Assembly: GCA_000469685.2 (NCBI GenBank)
Contig: LS997565.1
Coordinates: 27,028,645 to 27,092,644, forward strand
From: Haemonchus contortus
Taxonomy: Eukaryota > Nematoda > Chromadorea > Rhabditida > Trichostrongylidae
Direction of reading: 5' to 3'
Length of the DNA stretch: 64,000 nt
Each line of letters starts with the position of its first letter. Position 1 is the stretch's first letter. A program made the position numbers and the translations under genes. Below the pieces are notes generated by a model, which saw only the letters and a program-made list of their open reading frames with translations, had not been told where the DNA came from and searched no databases. Below, piece by piece: positions 35,101-42,790 of this stretch.

Positions 35101-36865
35101 TGGACTTTTCGGTGGACAGGCCAGCTAAAGCTGAATAAGGAATGGAATCTGCTTCTAAATCCATCATATTCACCGATAGAAACTTCTTGTGATCACCACG
35201 TCAGTCGTTCGTTGAAAAATTGGCTAGCCAACAGAACTTACGATGAAATGGATGAGTTGATGGCTGATGTCGAGGGCGTAGATCGCCTCCTAGATCGGAG
35301 CTTCTCCGTCTCAGAAAAACGACTGTCTAGCAAATGGGAAGCAGTGCTTACCGTAGGTGGTGGATACCTTCCAGAGTAACCATTTGAACATTGCAAGCTA
35401 TGGCATACAAGCCATTAAGAAGGCGAGGGCAAGCGGGGTCTCGGTAGTGTGAAGGATAAGAGCACGGTCCCCGTAAAGGACAAGTACGGATTCGAGCCCC
35501 CTCCGAGACTGAAGTTTTGTCCATAAATCGCCAACCTTGTGAGACTTTCGCTTCGCGTACTGCGGCGTTCAAACAGCAGTTAACTAACATCGAGTCAAAA
35601 CATTTGAACATTTCTTTGTGCAGTATTTTTTACCGTTTTTTCCAAAAGAAATTTGTTGAAAAGGTCCGCAATAATCATGCATCAACCTAGTAAATTGAAG
35701 TTGAAGGTACGCCTCGAAACGATTCGAATCAGGCCTGGAACCTTTATTTGAACGTCAAGACCCTCACATTCTGTTTCTTCTTCTGTATATCTCCACAGTC
35801 CGCCGACGTGTGATGATGCTTCGAAGCATGTAACGTCCACGTCATAGAGAAGAGCATGCCTACAATCGTAGCACTATGAGAACCAGAAGTTACCCATAAG
35901 AGAAAGGTTGTGTGGCGAAATAATAGAATGATTGTGTTACTGAACGTTGGAGTGAAACTGATACGCTTGCTGAAAGGAACAAGGCTTGTGAAAGCAATCT
36001 TACATTGTTCAAGGATGATTTTCATCTAGACATCCAAAGAAGCAGTTTTTGTTCCAGCTACTCTACGGAGATATCTTCTTTGACGAACAAGTATGATTAC
36101 AGGTTATCAAAACTGAGGAATAGGTTCGACGTTCGTGGTATGGTCAAAGCCCAAAAACTCACAGGTGGGCGTTGGTCGTGGCCGGAAGTTCAAGCAACTC
36201 TTACTTTATCATCAATCAAATTCACTTTATTCTTCCGCAAATACTCTTGACTACTTCAACACTCAGAAAATAGGAAAAGTAATGACCCAATAAGGAACGA
36301 ATCCGAAAATTCGTGGAATACAGCATCATGAAGCAACAAGCTCTGTAGCCAGGTTGCTATGGAAAGCTCAGTAAAAAATTTTTCCCGCACCGGAACAGCG
36401 AGCTACACGCGAAGGCTGGCGTAAGCTCTATGAAACTGTTTTCACGAGTTCAGGGTTATCATTTTCATATAGACCAGGATATTGTGGAAGTCTTTTTTAT
36501 TTTGAGAGACGATCCGAAAGAAGAAAGGTGCAGGAAACATTCATTTATTTTGCGACGTTCGACAAGCAGCAGATGGGGTTCTTGAAATCAACTCCCAAAA
36601 AAGAGACGAATGAGTGGCTCGAGAGATAATTCAGCTAATAAAAACACTGAGCGGTGATCTCAACATTCAATTCTGTCATGAATCCTGTGAAGCGAACATT
36701 ATAATGGAGAGACGATCAGAGAGGGAATGATGGATGTCGTAAAAAAAGGAAGGGTTTACAAGGGATGGTAACAAAGTAAGCACTACCACATAAAAATGCT
36801 CACCTAATAGATGGCAGACCAGACGCTCCAGCTCCTACAATGGCCACTCTCTTCTTTTGAGTCAT
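17163..36865 (-). CDS. fmo: flavin-containing monooxygenase, 15 exons
   Basis: FMOs are ER-membrane FAD enzymes that use NADPH and O2 to oxygenate soft nucleophiles. Exons on the minus strand are 36865-36804, 35859-35768, 33973-33859, 33759-33631, 33575-33430, 32781-32696, 31222-31140, 29130-29005, 28870-28735, 27769-27617, 27242-27150, 27085-27011, 26895-26797, 22186-22082 and 17261-17163. They join in frame to 532 aa, the normal family length. Visible motifs are FAD-binding GAGASG (11-16), GLWRYTEE (about 45), the FMO signature FKGRIIHSHSY (167-177), NADPH-binding GAGNSG (192-197), FATGF (328-332) and a hydrophobic C-terminal anchor (about 515-532). A TTACAG acceptor 4 nt before the ATG suggests trans-splicing. 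Oddities are a GC donor after exon 10, a CAT where exon 13 should have a CAG acceptor, and introns of 4.6 and 4.8 kb full of transposons. An extra small exon in the last intron cannot be excluded. Confidence 0.96.
20820..21349. mobile_element. 530-bp MITE, copy A
   Basis: The element is flanked by TA on both sides with inverted ends ACAGTAGCGCTCAAGAGC and its complement GAGCGCTGCTGT. The interior matches copies B (28199-28697) and C (55565-56096) along the whole length. It has no transposase, and TA duplication with these ends suggests a Tc1/mariner-driven non-autonomous element. It lies in FMO intron 14. Confidence 0.85.
21400..21660. repeat. short GC-rich inverted repeat
   Basis: The sequence around GCGCGGCAAATTGCGCGGCG at about 21427 recurs inverted at about 21600 as CCGCGCAGTTTGCCGCGCGC. 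Open frames on opposite strands across the two arms give near-identical peptides (EFRRAICRAH and EFRRAVCRAH). This is arm identity rather than evidence of a gene. It overlaps the flank of MITE copy A. Confidence 0.6.
22537..24097 (-). mobile_element. Tc1-like transposon with IR/DR (doubled) ends
   Basis: The element is flanked by TA and carries the same 23-bp motif, beginning CGTTTCATAATTATAAGGTC, four times without mismatch: 22544-22566 and 22730-22752 in one orientation, 23917-23939 and 24068-24090 in the other. Two direct copies within each inverted end, 186 and 151 bp apart, is the IR/DR layout known from Tc3 and Sleeping Beauty-like elements, where each copy binds transposase. The interior carries a transposase on the minus strand. 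The length is 1561 bp. It sits in FMO intron 13 in the gene's own orientation, next to another Tc1-like element. Confidence 0.92.
22799..23835 (-). pseudogene. Tc1-type (DD34E) transposase, frameshifted
   Basis: Read on the minus strand it shows an N-terminal helix-turn-helix region (SELNLSVSKTTVWRAVR and neighbours), then FSDEKKFNLDGPDG with the first catalytic Asp, RDNASIH with the second, and PDLNPMEHIWG with the final Glu. Exactly 34 residues separate the second Asp and the Glu, the DD34E spacing of Tc1. The C-terminus ends SMPRRLFDVALKQGG-AIDY then TAA. Several frameshifts and at least one stop interrupt it, so it is a pseudogene, though the catalytic residues themselves survive. Confidence 0.88.
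24576..26176 (+). mobile_element. Tc1-like transposon with long inverted repeats
   Basis: Inverted ends of about 165 bp (24576 to about 24740, and about 26010 to 26176) align with many substitutions. Their best block is ATTTCAAAT-x-GGAAAGTGCTA. Both ends are flanked by TA. Between them, plus-strand pieces of a Tc1-type transposase are readable: VVFSDEKK-like sequence at about 25335, an SPDLNP-derived block at about 25690, and a C-terminal EAITKAWRQVDDKLIVNLYA segment at about 25790, in different frames. It is decayed. It lies in FMO intron 13, opposite to the gene. Confidence 0.78.
28199..28697. mobile_element. 530-bp MITE, copy B
   Basis: The left end TACACTAGCGCTCAAAAGTC and right end GACTTTTGAGCACTACTGTT are degenerate inverted repeats, and the interior matches copies A and C. 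It lies in FMO intron 9; its right end is 38 bp from the donor of exon 9. Confidence 0.82.
30327..30595 (+). mobile_element. tRNA-Val-derived SINE, copy 2 (best head)
   Basis: The head reads like a tRNA-Val with anticodon CAC: A-box TGGTGTAGTGGC (30333-30344), CTTCACAC around the anticodon, and B-box GGGTTCAAATCC (30374-30385). The body (GGTACCAGACTAAGGACC, CATTGTATAGGCCGCATACG) is not tRNA. The tail ends near CCCCAGACAGGATTATCAACG, shared with other copies. The promoter boxes look intact. It lies in FMO intron 7, antisense to the gene. Confidence 0.78.
31414..32637 (-). mobile_element. mariner transposon
   Basis: The element is 1224 bp, TA-flanked, with ends TATTAG(G)TTGTTCGGAAAGG inverted at 32612-32637. 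It fills most of FMO intron 6 (1473 nt) in the gene's orientation; without it the intron would be about 250 nt. Size and ends fit mariner. A mariner from hookworm (bandit) is a natural comparison, but I could not align to it. Confidence 0.9.
31440..32540 (-). pseudogene. mariner transposase (DD34D type), frameshifted
   Basis: On the minus strand a helix-turn-helix region (WYNFKQGKSAAESHRAI, CRRWYRRFKNG) is followed by WVPHQLSD, then the first catalytic region SSDRKWICFDN, PTPKVDIHGRKV and CIWWNSKG, then the second Asp in LLDNARPHVAK, and remnants of the third region (a PDL-derived LNPM). These blocks lie in different frames and stops intervene, so it cannot make a full protein. The order and spacing of the blocks are those of mariner transposase. 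Confidence 0.88.
34088..34763. mobile_element. TTAA-flanked MITE, copy 1 (676 bp)
   Basis: Ends are inverted repeats beginning TTAAAGGCACGGTTCACGAT at the left and the complement of TTAAAGGCGCACTTCACGAT at the right, and TTAA is present at both borders. The interior is nearly the same as 45871-46547. TTAA target duplication is characteristic of piggyBac-type transposition, so a piggyBac-driven MITE is inferred. No coding capacity. It lies in FMO intron 2. Confidence 0.82.
34895..35689 (+). mobile_element. mariner deletion derivative carrying a nested SINE
   Basis: TA-flanked ends begin TAGGTTGATGTATAATTATT and close with ATCATGCATCAACCTA. After removing the SINE at 35393-35600 and one target copy, the length is about 575 bp, matching 41077-41642. 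The interior holds the decayed C-terminal part of a transposase. It lies in FMO intron 2. Confidence 0.85.
35393..35600 (+). mobile_element. tRNA-derived SINE, copy 2, with 12-bp target duplication
   Basis: The 208-bp insert is flanked by CATTTGAACATT at 35381-35392 and again at 35601-35612; the neighbouring mariner sequence shows that this stretch occurs once in the uninterrupted element. The head folds as a tRNA: GTCTCGG pairs with CCGAGAC as an acceptor stem, the A-box is near TAGTGTGAAGGATAAG, and the B-box is GGATTCGAGCC. This is the copy that fixes the ends of the family. Confidence 0.88.
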
Positions 36866-36868
36866 GTG

Positions 36869-36870
36869 TC
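36869..36870 (-). promoter_or_regulatory. candidate trans-splice acceptor of FMO mRNA
   Basis: TTACAG lies immediately before ACAC and the FMO ATG. A 4-nt leader behind an acceptor with no obvious upstream exon is the usual picture of spliced-leader addition in nematodes. The acceptor of an unseen 5' UTR intron is the alternative. Confidence 0.55.
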
Positions 36871-37148
36871 TGTAACAAGTATTTGGCAACATGGAAATTG
36901 AAATGGGGGCTCGGCGACAGTTGCAGATGCTCACGAAAATGAAGACGATAGAGAGTAGTATATTTCCAAAGTGTGAAAGTGCACTAATAAAGCCTGATTC
37001 TGGCCGACAACATAGCTATGTTTTCCTAGGTAATCTTCTAAGAAGTAAAATTTATTTAGAAATGGAAGTTTTCTCTAAGCTTTGCGTTCCTGACTTCTTT
37101 GACGGCGATCTTTTTTTATTTCTTAGTGCTTTCTTGCTCGAACCCGCA

Positions 37149-37385
37149 CTAGTTGCATCTGTACCCAATGTAGGCTTCAACTGGGTTGCTTCTGCCCAGG
37201 GCTTCCATTCCATCGCAAAGAAAGCATAGAGTCATATTGTCCCCAAACGACATTATTCCCATCACGCCTATTTGAATCTCCGCCGAGCCGCCGAATACGG
37301 GCGCAAAATCGTCTAAGCACCTAGGAGTTGAGTCATTGGCTTTATTCAGTTCATACGGAAGGGAGGGTACGCTACTCTCTGCCAT
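37149..37385 (-). other. possible orphan terminal exon, function unknown
   Basis: A 78-codon frame on the FMO strand has well-formed peptide content (DDFAPVFGGSAEIQIGVMG, then MSFGDNMTLCFLCDG) and ends 284 bp before the FMO start. The VFGG...IQIGVM...SFGDNMTL pattern faintly recalls C-terminal regions of CoA-dependent acyltransferases, but I cannot support that. No partner exon or clean acceptor is found. It may be a relic or the last exon of an upstream gene. Confidence 0.25.
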
Positions 37386-38154
37386 ATTTCCTTTGGATGT
37401 TCAGGCAAATTACAGTCGTCTCTGCCCCTGTATGGAAAACAATGTATACTGTAAGTAAGGAAAAAAGAATCAAAGAACATCTGATTGAGGCACCCTCAAT
37501 TATCTGCACTTCCAAAAAATACCTCTTTTTCACTTTATTAATAATAAAAAACAAATTAGTGATTATGCAGGTAGAAGAAAAGGGCGGGTAGTATAACAAA
37601 AAGTAAGTAGGAACATGACCAGATCGAGATTTCCAATTCGTTGTGGTTCTACGCTGAAAAAGAATCAGGTATCGGTGGGAACTGAAATGGTGCAGTACCA
37701 CCAGGTATCTTGAAGCACGTTCTACGAATGTATTAGTTTGCGTACAAGAAGTTAGGATTTCTTCTCTCATAAAATTTCGGGTCAAACAGTTCTGGCACAA
37801 CCGTGAGGTCCCTCTGTTCTGATAACAGAAACTTCTCAAAGAACAGTAGAAAAGGAGGTGAACTTTCGTTTACCCCTTCTGTTTTTAAGCAAGATTTTGC
37901 CATCTGCGCAAAGATAACATACTACGTCAACGTCGACGAACAGAGCATTACGGTCTACAGTGTCCCACAGGGGAATTTTTGGATTCTGATCCAGGCTCCG
38001 GAGCATGAATCACTTCGAAGAACACTTGACACAACTTTACTTAGAGGTGTGGCATTGGAATTGAGCTTCGTCCGACTCCATTCTCGTTAGTGTTCTCCGG
38101 TAGCCACGGTATAGTGGTGAAGTGAATTTCTGATAGCTTTGAAGCCCTTTGCAG

Positions 38155-38212
38155 AGGCTGTCAAATAAAGACGATATAATAGTAGGCTGTCAAATAAAGA
38201 CGATATAATAGT
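38155..38212. repeat. 29-bp tandem duplication
   Basis: AGGCTGTCAAATAAAGACGA plus nine more bases occurs twice head to tail without a mismatch. Confidence 0.92.
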
Positions 38213-39314
38213 TTGGAAAGCCTCAAATGGGAAGTGAGTTTTTCGATTTATGAAAGCCAAATTGAGGACTTACTTGCCGAGAGATGAAGAAAAAAGTCGA
38301 TACGCTGACACGTCAAAATAACAAGCTCAGTTTACTGAGCTCTTGCTGCAGATGCTGCATGAACTTAGGTTCCATGGCAAAAAAGCCATCCTCAATTTTA
38401 AAGAGGACGTGTGTTTATGATTCCCAGGGCAGGTTGTATATAAAAAAGTGGGAAGAAATGGTTATCGAGCGCGTTATCGTTTACTGCTCCTCTAAAGCAG
38501 CTGAGGCCGGAACAAACATGAAAAGGGTATGTCTAGGCATGATAAGATAGACGGTCTCCGCCAGCAGGGAATAAAAACCGTCTACCACCCCTTCAAAAGC
38601 GACTGGAAACGGAAACGAAAGTGCTCAGTAGAATTATGTTATAAATTCCTGAGCATGGAATGCGAACCTCACTCTGGGCAGTTGCTATTAAAGTCGCTGC
38701 CTTTGATTCTGCCACAAAACGACATTCATTGGAGAGAAATGAGAAACCTAACAGGGTAGGTAGGCTGTCTACAACTACACACCTTTTGAGGACATTGAAG
38801 TGCTCACAAGAGCTTACCGAGCAATGGGTATGATCAATAATGTAATGAGAGCTGTGAAAATTGCATAGAAACATGAAGGCAGTCTTCCGTCCTGGAGCCA
38901 GGACTAAAAGAATGGCGGAGCAATCGCAAAGTGGTCGGTATCTAGTGTGCGATAAGGAAAAGCCTAACCGTCGTGTCGACGGTGTTGAACTTTATTTGAC
39001 TATTGCGCGCGAGTGGCAGTGGGGGTTAGTCAATGATCACTTACAACATTGAGTGTCCAGGCTATCCCAATATTGGTAATGACAAACACACAGCATTATT
39101 TACTTTTCGACCGAACAGGGTAATTGAAACTTAGCGTGAGATCAATCGGAAATGTACCAATGTTATCAATGTTTTGGTTTGATGATAGAGAAGGTTTTAA
39201 TGGTGCAGAGGATTTTGCCGGACAAAATCGGCAGCAGAGGGTTTTGGATAGAACAGCCTTATGATTGTGTACATCTTATCTCACCATCAGATGAGAGACT
39301 CTTGCACTATCCTC

Positions 39315-39760
39315 TACACCACTTTCCCATTCATTATGGTATTTACCCTAAAATTCCATAGATAAGAGCGGTTGAAACTACCGGTGAAAAATTAATTGGA
39401 ATGAAATTGAAATTGAATGCAGTCACCCTCTAACTTGATGGATGGATAAATTAAACTTCGAAGAAGAAGTTAAGAAGAAGCTACGCCCCTTACCTCCAAA
39501 CTCCACCCACTTAATAAACAATTCATATAGAAAAATAGCGATCCATTAAAATCGCTAATTGTTTATTATGTGGGCGGGGTTTGGAGTTGAGAGCTTCTTC
39601 TGAACTTCTTCTCCGATTTTTATTTAACCATCCATCAAGCTAGAGGGTGACTGCATTCAATGTCAATTTCATTCCGATTCATTTTTCACCGGTAGTTTCA
39701 ACCGCTCTTATCTATGGAATTTTAGGGTAAATACCATAATGAATGGGAGAAAGTGGTGTA
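39315..39760. repeat. 446-bp palindrome (foldback MITE-like)
   Basis: The two arms, about 205 bp each, are near-perfect inverted copies around a short centre at about 39528-39555. The left arm begins TACACCACTTTC and the right arm ends GAAAGTGGTGTA. The arms share the CCATAGATAAGAGCGGTTGA block. No coding sequence. It would form a very stable hairpin. Confidence 0.92.
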
Positions 39761-39985
39761 TTGGGAAGTGGCGCACGAATCACTACGTCGAGTCCTGGGA
39801 TTGAATACCTGATCGACTTCAATTCGGGCCAACCAAGTCTTCCATCCCTCCTCGGTTGACTGATTGCTACCAGATTCGCCTAGTAGTATAAAAACATTGC
39901 CTTGTACATCGGCTGTCCATCACAAGCGATTCGCAAAGGCATACAGAACGCCATTACAATTCTGACCGGAGGCCAAATAAAGAGC
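39752..39985 (+). mobile_element. tRNA-Val-derived SINE, copy 3
   Basis: GTGGTGTATTGGGAAGTGGCG resembles the A-box head of copy 2, followed by a decayed B-box (GGGATTGAATACC) and body blocks (TGCTACCAGATTCGCC, CCTTGTACATCGGCTG). The head starts inside the right arm of the palindrome. Confidence 0.6.
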
Positions 39986-41076
39986 TCATTCAGCGAACGG
40001 GAGTGATTGCCTCCAAAGATTAAATTTTCACTATTTCTACTCTTATGAATATATTTATTCATATTATCAGGGCCTCCATCAAACCTTAAAAGGGTCTATA
40101 AACCATTCTATGAAGTCGGTGTAGCCATCAGCCTTCGGCTGTTCATCTAGAAAATTTTGGGGACATCAAGGATACTATGCATACTGTTGAGAGGATAGGT
40201 ACAGAAGAAAGAGGGTAAGCGACGAAACCAGTGAAACTACATTGGGAAGGGTAAACATGAGCATTGAATACCATTGCTACCCCAATGGCAGTTTTCCCGG
40301 GCATAGTGCACTTTGTCGTGAGATGAAAACTCTTGCATGATAATATAGTTGTTTCGGCTCTTGGAAAGAAAAATCATGGCAACACGAGGAACATCTAGCC
40401 ATAAACGAAAGAACTGGATCTGTGTCCTACCAGGAAAATGAGCTCAGAGCAAGGCCTACTGCTCATTTTAATACAAAAACAAAGGGAGTGGGTTCCCGCT
40501 CCTGGCGTTTAGCGTACACCGTACTCATGAATACGATGATGAGATTTCAATGATTGCAGTGAATTATTACGGTCACTGTCGCAAAACCACGCCTGCGACT
40601 AAGGAATTTCGGACCCCCGATCTTCTTCCAGCGTCCTTCCTATACCTGCTCAAATAGGGTAGCCAATTACGAGTAATCATTTGTTATCTCACAAAAGTGT
40701 TACAGTGACCGATTGACCAATTATAGGCTATAGCGTGACTTGATAGATGACAACGACATAGCTGGATATCAAGAAATGGAGGAGTGATAGCGATAAATTC
40801 TAGGCTTAGAGAATTACAAATCATCAACTATGTCACTGATGGATAGAAGAGGGCCCATCCTGCGAACTTTCGTAATAGCTGCGATTTCCGCTCATCAGGA
40901 CAAACATGTTTACTACTTTTCATTTTCATCCCATCGTCATATCTATCACTTATTGTTTAGTAGAAAAAAAAGAAGGAATTGAAGGCTCTGTGAAGTAAAC
41001 ACTTTTGAATACCAAGGGAATCAGTTGCTCATACATGAACATTGAGAGCTCTTTTTTTCGTTGTAGCTGAAGGTTT
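39986..41076. other. spacer with no recognised gene
   Basis: I see no gene, repeat or domain that I can support here. Confidence 0.45.
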
Positions 41077-41642
41077 TAGGTTGATGCATAATTATTGCGG
41101 ATTTTTTCGCGGCTTTTTTTCTCTCGATAGAATTTTGATATTGAGTTCGGGTTTTTCTTAGAAATGATCTACTTGATTCCTCTACAAGAATATACTCAAA
41201 AAACCATCCGCATGTTCGCGAAATTAGGCTTAACTACTTCGAGAAAGATTGGAAGGTGACACAGTCATTCCGCGATCTCAGTAACTTTTCGGTGATCGAA
41301 CAATCAGTCGGAGCCAACCAAGAAATGGGATCTTCCCCTAAATCTGGCATTCATCAGCAGAAACTTCTATGGATTATCTCGACAACCGTTCACAACCGTT
41401 CGCTGAAAAATGGCTAGGGCATAGAAGTTACGTTGATTTGGATGAGTTGATGGCCGATGTCAAGGCCGTAAGGATCAAAACTTCTCTTGGGATCCGACTA
41501 ACTAATCAATGGGAAGCAGTGCTTGGCGTAGATGAAGGATATGTTTCAGAGCAATTATTTGAACATGTCTTTGCTAATTATTTCTATCGTTTCTCTAAAG
41601 AAAATTTGCTGAAAAAATCCGCAATAATTAAGCATCAACCTA
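41077..41642 (+). mobile_element. mariner deletion derivative (566 bp)
   Basis: TA-flanked inverted repeats TAGGTTGATGCATAATTATT and the complement of AATAATTAAGCATCAACCTA bound a stretch whose plus-strand frame 41369-41692 reads as a transposase C-terminus (FAEKWLGHRSYVDLDELMAD, then QWEAVLGVDEGYV). The N-terminal and most catalytic parts are missing. It would depend on transposase from elsewhere. Confidence 0.88.
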
Positions 41643-41699
41643 ATATTTGCAGGATAAAATCTCTAACGGTAATCCCTCAATGTTGGGGATGAGCCTTAA

Positions 41700-41890
41700 C
41701 ATTTGTCTTCCATTCCGAATCATATTGTATTCAGCACGTAGTTGGTCGGTAAAATGATTTGCAATGGCTAGCAGATGAACAAGTCAGTGCTTTCATAATC
41801 TCAGACGAGTGTCTGGTATCAATTAACCGACCTCGAAAGGCTTGATTAGCTGCACCACACTGCCACTACGTTCCTAAACGACAGTCGGTG
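41700..41890 (-). mobile_element. tRNA-Val-derived SINE, copy 4 (body only)
   Basis: On the minus strand TTAATTGATACCAGACACTC and AAAGCACTGACTTGTTCATC match the body of copy 2. The tRNA head is not clear. Confidence 0.5.
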
Positions 41891-42399
41891 TGGGGCATCC
41901 AAAGAGGGGTCGTTTAACACCAGAGACTTTATCCTCTCTGGTAGGATCTCGAAATATATTAGCAGCTTCCTTTTTTGGGTTGAGCGATCATGGATTTGTA
42001 TTGTTCTCCAACGATCTAACTAGAAGTAGTCTCTAAGAAATTGGAGTAACATGAGCGCTTTCTATGAGACAGGTTTGCTGAGATGTAGAAGTTCGACGTT
42101 GAATTAAGAAAGGGAAAAGAAGATGAACACGGCATTGAAAGAGCGGCGCATCACATTTTTTGGTTTTTAGAAAGGTTCCAGTTACCACCATAAAATATGA
42201 AGGAAAAGTTTTGCAATTTTTGAAATGACACACCAATGGAGGCGTTACCGTGCTTGCAAGATTTTTTTGTAACCTGTAACGAGACGCCCTTCATGTTTAA
42301 GCGTGGCCTGTGAAGAAACAATTCCAGAAAGCCTTCATCATCCACTTCGGATCTTTTTCAGTCCGTCAATCATATCAGTGAAGCCATCGGTGCAATACG

Positions 42400-42790
42400 A
42401 TAGCGAGTGCTGGTAACAGGAAGGAATCATGAGCGGTCACTTCACTCAGCAGAAATGAGGATTTTGAGATGGGTTTGCGGTTGGACGAGACTGTACCTGG
42501 TCAGAAAGGATTTCGTTAGAGTGGTCTTACGAACAGCCCTTGCCCAGCTGAAAATGCGAGAGCAGCGTCTGCGATTGTACGAGCACCTACAGAGCAGGTC
42601 AGCAGATGATCCAATAACGGAGGTAGTGGAGTTCAAGGCTCAGAGGTAGCGACCGTAATGAGCTCCAACGGTGAGGTGGAGGGACGGGAAGGAGGACCCC
42701 GCCGAAGTCAAGGTGACGACAGCGGATGCTATGAATAAAATGCAATGGAGACCGCTACAGGCCCTGCGAAGGCGTGGGATTAACGCAAGG
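42400..42790 (+). mobile_element. RTE-like LINE 3' fragment
   Basis: The plus strand reads as the C-terminal tail of an RTE-type reverse transcriptase: SLHSAEMRILRWVCGWTRL, then QLKMREQRLRLYEHLQ, then after stops RWRDGKEDP and DAMNKMQWRPLQ. The block order matches the tail of such LINEs and the minus-strand fragment at 52420-53330. It is 5'-truncated and dead. Confidence 0.72.

Larger units (their letters stand above)
36866..39314. other. spacer upstream of FMO with one possible orphan exon
   Basis: This should include the FMO promoter. An open frame at 37149-37385 (-) has coding-like composition and is listed separately. A 29-bp tandem duplication lies at 38155-38212. Otherwise nothing is recognised. 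Confidence 0.4.

Noticed and set aside
37372..37839. 155-codon minus-strand frame, one of the longest in the window
   Set aside because: AT-rich, with low-complexity hydrophobic stretches, no domain and no splice context; probably chance.
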